Source: Epiperipatus broadwayi (Eukaryota; Onychophora; Udeonychophora; Euonychophora; Peripatidae). From it: 64,000 nt of DNA. The first letter of the stretch is position 1, and each line of letters begins with the position of its first letter. Under the pieces are notes generated by a model. The model saw nothing but the letters and a program-made list of their open reading frames with translations. It was not told where the DNA came from and ran no database searches. A program made the translations under genes and the position numbers. The stretch lies in assembly GCA_028023455.1 (NCBI GenBank), contig JAQFVV010012509.1:2792001-2856000 (forward strand), read 5' to 3'. Positions 61,488 through 64,000 of the stretch are shown piece after piece.

Positions 61488-62394
61488 GTTATGCCATTAT
61501 TTTTGCTCTTTACTTCCTCACACCTACTAGTCGACCATTTGGTTTCCTGCTCTTTGTTTTATTTTACATATGACACCTTTGAACATCCAAAGGTGTTTGA
61601 CTGTAGCTATTTTCAAGATTGCCTTTGTGGATAAAGATGCACCTCACTTATATTTCTTCCCCTCTCCCATTGTCTACTTTTACATTCTTATTTAATGGTT
61701 TTCAGTTTTTATATATGTTTCTTTTAACTGTAAAATGCTTAAGTTAAATAATTTAGATTTTAGCTTTAGAAAATTGCCATATTATATATATACACACACG
61801 CACCTATTACAAATGTGTGCGGATTTTAATATTACATTTTATACACCATGGGAGATAGTTTGGTTTTAAGTAAAATGAAGCAAATATATCTGCGTACAGA
61901 TGATATTCACCGCTTCAATATATAAAATCATACCTCAACAAATAATTTTAAAAATGTTTAGAAAAATACGCAACCCACTCTATAATTATTTTGTATACAA
62001 ATTCTGAGAATTAAAAAGTAACTTTCTTGATATGATGGGGAGAACTGAATAAGGCGTATTAAGCCTCTTACTATGTGCGGATGTACATATAAATATTACC
62101 CCGGTCACTATTAGTTAGTTATATACAGCTTACTTGTACACAAACATATATATGCGTTAAAATATAAGATAAAACTCATTAAAGTCTTCATTTGCATTTC
62201 ATTTATATCAGATCTACTCTTGATTATGTCACTATAATCTGTATATCTATTAACATTGAAATGAGTTTTACTACCAACAAAGGAAAACAAAAACATATTT
62301 TAAATAAATGTAAATATTTTTTTTTATTTTTTAAATATTTATTTTAATTAATAATCGCTTTGTGCCTGTGTTTGTAATGAGTAATATATATATT

Positions 62395-62705
62395 AGATAT
62401 ATATTTCACACAAATAAAATTATGAGTGCGTAAAGAAAACAAATAAATGAAATATGATAAATAAATAAATGGTTATTGGGTTTATTTACCTTCATTATCA
62501 AAGCTGTGAGCTAAATGAATTGCTGTGTGCTAAATTTGCATACACTTTGCATTTCTTATAGCAACAATTTTACTTCGCAATTCATTTAGCCACAGCTTTG
62601 ATAATGAAGGTATTCTTTCAAAAATACTAGCCATTTATTTATTTATCGTATTTCATTTATTTGTTTATTTTACGCACTCATAATTTTATTTGTGTGAAAT
62701 ATATA
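62395..62705. repeat. Secondary palindrome in right arm
   Basis: TTTCACACAAATAAAATTAT followed by GAGTGCGTAAA at 62408-62436 is inverted at about 62664-62692. The ~119-bp hairpin 62491-62609 lies between them. A third copy of the same word is in the left arm at 61298-61327. Thus the right half of the big element is itself a palindrome within a palindrome. Confidence 0.88.
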
Positions 62706-63095
62706 TATCGCATATATATATATATTACTTTAATTTGTATAAGGGGGGAGGGGGTGCCTTAGATATCACATATCAGCCACATCAAAATGCTACCAAGTAC
62801 TTTTTTAGGCAATGATAACTAGCATTTATTGATTAAGATTTAAATATAGTAATCTTGCTCTCTCTATATATAAATAATTTGATTTATAATTTAAAATGAG
62901 AAAATGTTAATTTTTCGTGTTTTGGCTTCTTTTTTTTTAACTGTGCGTTTTGGACGCGGTTTTTCCAAGTCACGTGACCCAAGTTCTAAATTTTTTCCTG
63001 TTTTCACGTAGTTTTTTATCACTTAGATGTGTCAGACAATGTTTTTGGCTATTTTGAAATTCAAAATGGCAGAGATCGCGTACTAAATTTGCACC

Positions 63096-63570
63096 CTCAC
63101 CAATTTTATTGAATAAATAAATGTAGTTGTTTCAACCAAGTATTTAATTTTTCACTTGCATATATTATGACAATGCTAAGTTTTATAACCATTTCAAATA
63201 TTATCACATAAGAAATATAAAAAAAAATATTTTAAAATTATTCCTTATTGTATTTAATAAAAGTTATATTTTTTTCAATACTGTTGATAATTATTTCATA
63301 TAAATATTATGTAAATATTAAACTTTCTGTGAACATAAGGGGACAGCTAGAGAAATGGACAGAATTAGTGAATAAAATTTTTATTTGGTATTTAATAAAT
63401 CACAAAATCGAAAATGAAATACATAAATATATTTTAATTATCAAATTTTCTAGTAATGGCAATGTGACAGCTAGAGAAATGAAAATTAGCAATGAAAATA
63501 ATTTTATTTGATATTCAATACATCAAAAATGGAATTTATATAATAAAATATTAAAAAATTTCTATTGCTC
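63096..63570. other. AT-rich gene-free stretch
   Basis: Includes a small direct repeat, GACAGCTAGAGAAATG (63343-63358 and 63468-63482). The 87-codon frame at 63248-63511 has no recognised domain. Confidence 0.4.
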
Positions 63571-63690
63571 AGAATACACCTAAACCTCACTTAGCGATGT
63601 TTCACAATAGCGATCATCATCAATTTGTACCCACTACTTCGATTTACAATCGATTATTTACTATAACGATTGGGAAACTTTTGTTTTTTT
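63571..63690 (+). mobile_element. pogo/Tigger-like terminus
   Basis: ACACCTAAACCTCACTTAGC then GATG... resembles CAGTCAAACCTCGCTTAxCGA ends of pogo/Tigger-type elements. The adjacent AATAGCGATCATC and ACTATAACGATTGGG repeat the theme. Only about 100 bp is present and no opposite terminus is seen. Confidence 0.35.
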
Positions 63691-63723
63691 TTAAATTAGA
63701 ACGTATAAACTTAAAATATATAT

Positions 63724-64000
63724 AATGAATCTATAATACTATATATACTGTACATATAAGTGTTGAATGTCTTTAGAAAAATTAAACTTTATTTAAATAT
63801 GTCTTAATATATATATAATTAATGAACCTATAATAATATATACTGTACATATAAGTGTTGAATGTCTAGAAAAATTAAACATTATTTAAATATAATGTAC
63901 AGTACTTGGATTATTTAAATAAAGTTTAATTTTTCTAAAGACATTCAACACGTATATTAGATGTGAAATAGTCCAAAATACAAATAAGATACAGTATTAT
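63724..64000. mobile_element. MITE copies of the 38.7-kb family, cut by window end
   Basis: GTGTTGAATGTCTTTAGAAA or its variant occurs in direct orientation at about 63763 and 63858, within a ~97-bp duplication starting near 63724 and 63821. It occurs in inverse orientation at about 63933-63951, followed by TATTAGATGTGAAATAGTCC, the terminus seen at 38660-39347. The element continues beyond the window or ends at its edge. Confidence 0.75.

Larger units (their letters stand above)
60912..63095. mobile_element. 2.2-kb long-TIR element (giant inverted repeat)
   Basis: Left arm 60912 to about 61495 begins GGTGCAAATTTAGTACGCG. The right arm, about 62490 to 63095, ends CGCGTACTAAATTTGCACC. Arms of roughly 580-600 bp are reverse complements with high identity, through TCACGTGACTTGG, GAGAGCAAGATTACTATATT, TAGTTATCATTGCCTAAAAA and GTACTTGGTAGCATTTTGAT. 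About 1 kb of unrelated, non-coding sequence lies between. AATTTTAT occurs directly before the left end (60904-60911) and again at 63102-63109, six bases after the right end, a possible 8-bp target duplication. No transposase is encoded, so the element is non-autonomous. Confidence 0.92.

Overview
This is an AT-rich (roughly three quarters A+T by eye) piece of an animal nuclear genome. No complete protein-coding gene, rRNA, intact tRNA, operon or CRISPR array could be found. The longest open frame is 176 codons and belongs to a dead retrotransposon. The mix of relics (APE-type non-LTR retrotransposons, a Penelope-like element with a GIY-YIG-like motif, Merlin and mariner DNA transposons, tRNA-derived SINEs, many long fold-back MITEs) points to an invertebrate metazoan such as a mollusc (cephalopods fit well), cnidarian or flatworm. 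The sequence alone does not decide between them.

Layout. 0-12 kb: mostly unannotatable AT-rich DNA with small tandem repeats, one near-perfect fold-back (2390-2638) and one possible minus-strand exon (5901-5970). 12-22.5 kb: a graveyard of non-LTR retrotransposon reverse-transcriptase (RT) fragments on both strands, plus SINE pieces. 22.7-25.2 kb: a decayed Penelope-like element on the minus strand, flanked by related direct repeats. 25.9-31.5 kb: more RT scraps and a dispersed repeat. 32.6-34.0 kb: a Merlin transposon whose two terminal inverted repeats are both recognisable. 35.0-37.9 kb: A-rich and complementary T-rich minisatellite arrays around a 100-bp-arm palindrome. 38.7-40.8 kb: two long fold-backs, one with a tRNA-derived SINE in its loop. 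42.0 kb: a possible minus-strand exon with a good splice donor. 43.1-45.9 kb: a long relic of one LINE (endonuclease and RT on the minus strand) split by a 159-bp MITE. 47.9 kb: a compact hairpin. 49.9-57.0 kb: two Merlin copies in opposite orientation, each joined to the same palindromic sequence, among tandem repeats and other MITEs. 57.1-59.1 kb: two mariner relics in tandem. 60.9-63.1 kb: a 2.2-kb inverted-repeat element with smaller hairpins inside its arms. 63.6-64 kb: MITE ends running off the window.

The best reading is a large intron or intergenic region filled by successive transposon insertions. The two putative exons (42.0 kb and 5.9 kb, both minus strand) are phase-compatible and could belong to one gene with a huge intron, but this is an inference. 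No cooperating set of functional genes is visible, and no convincing new biological system was found. The most unusual features are the nested and composite inverted-repeat structures.
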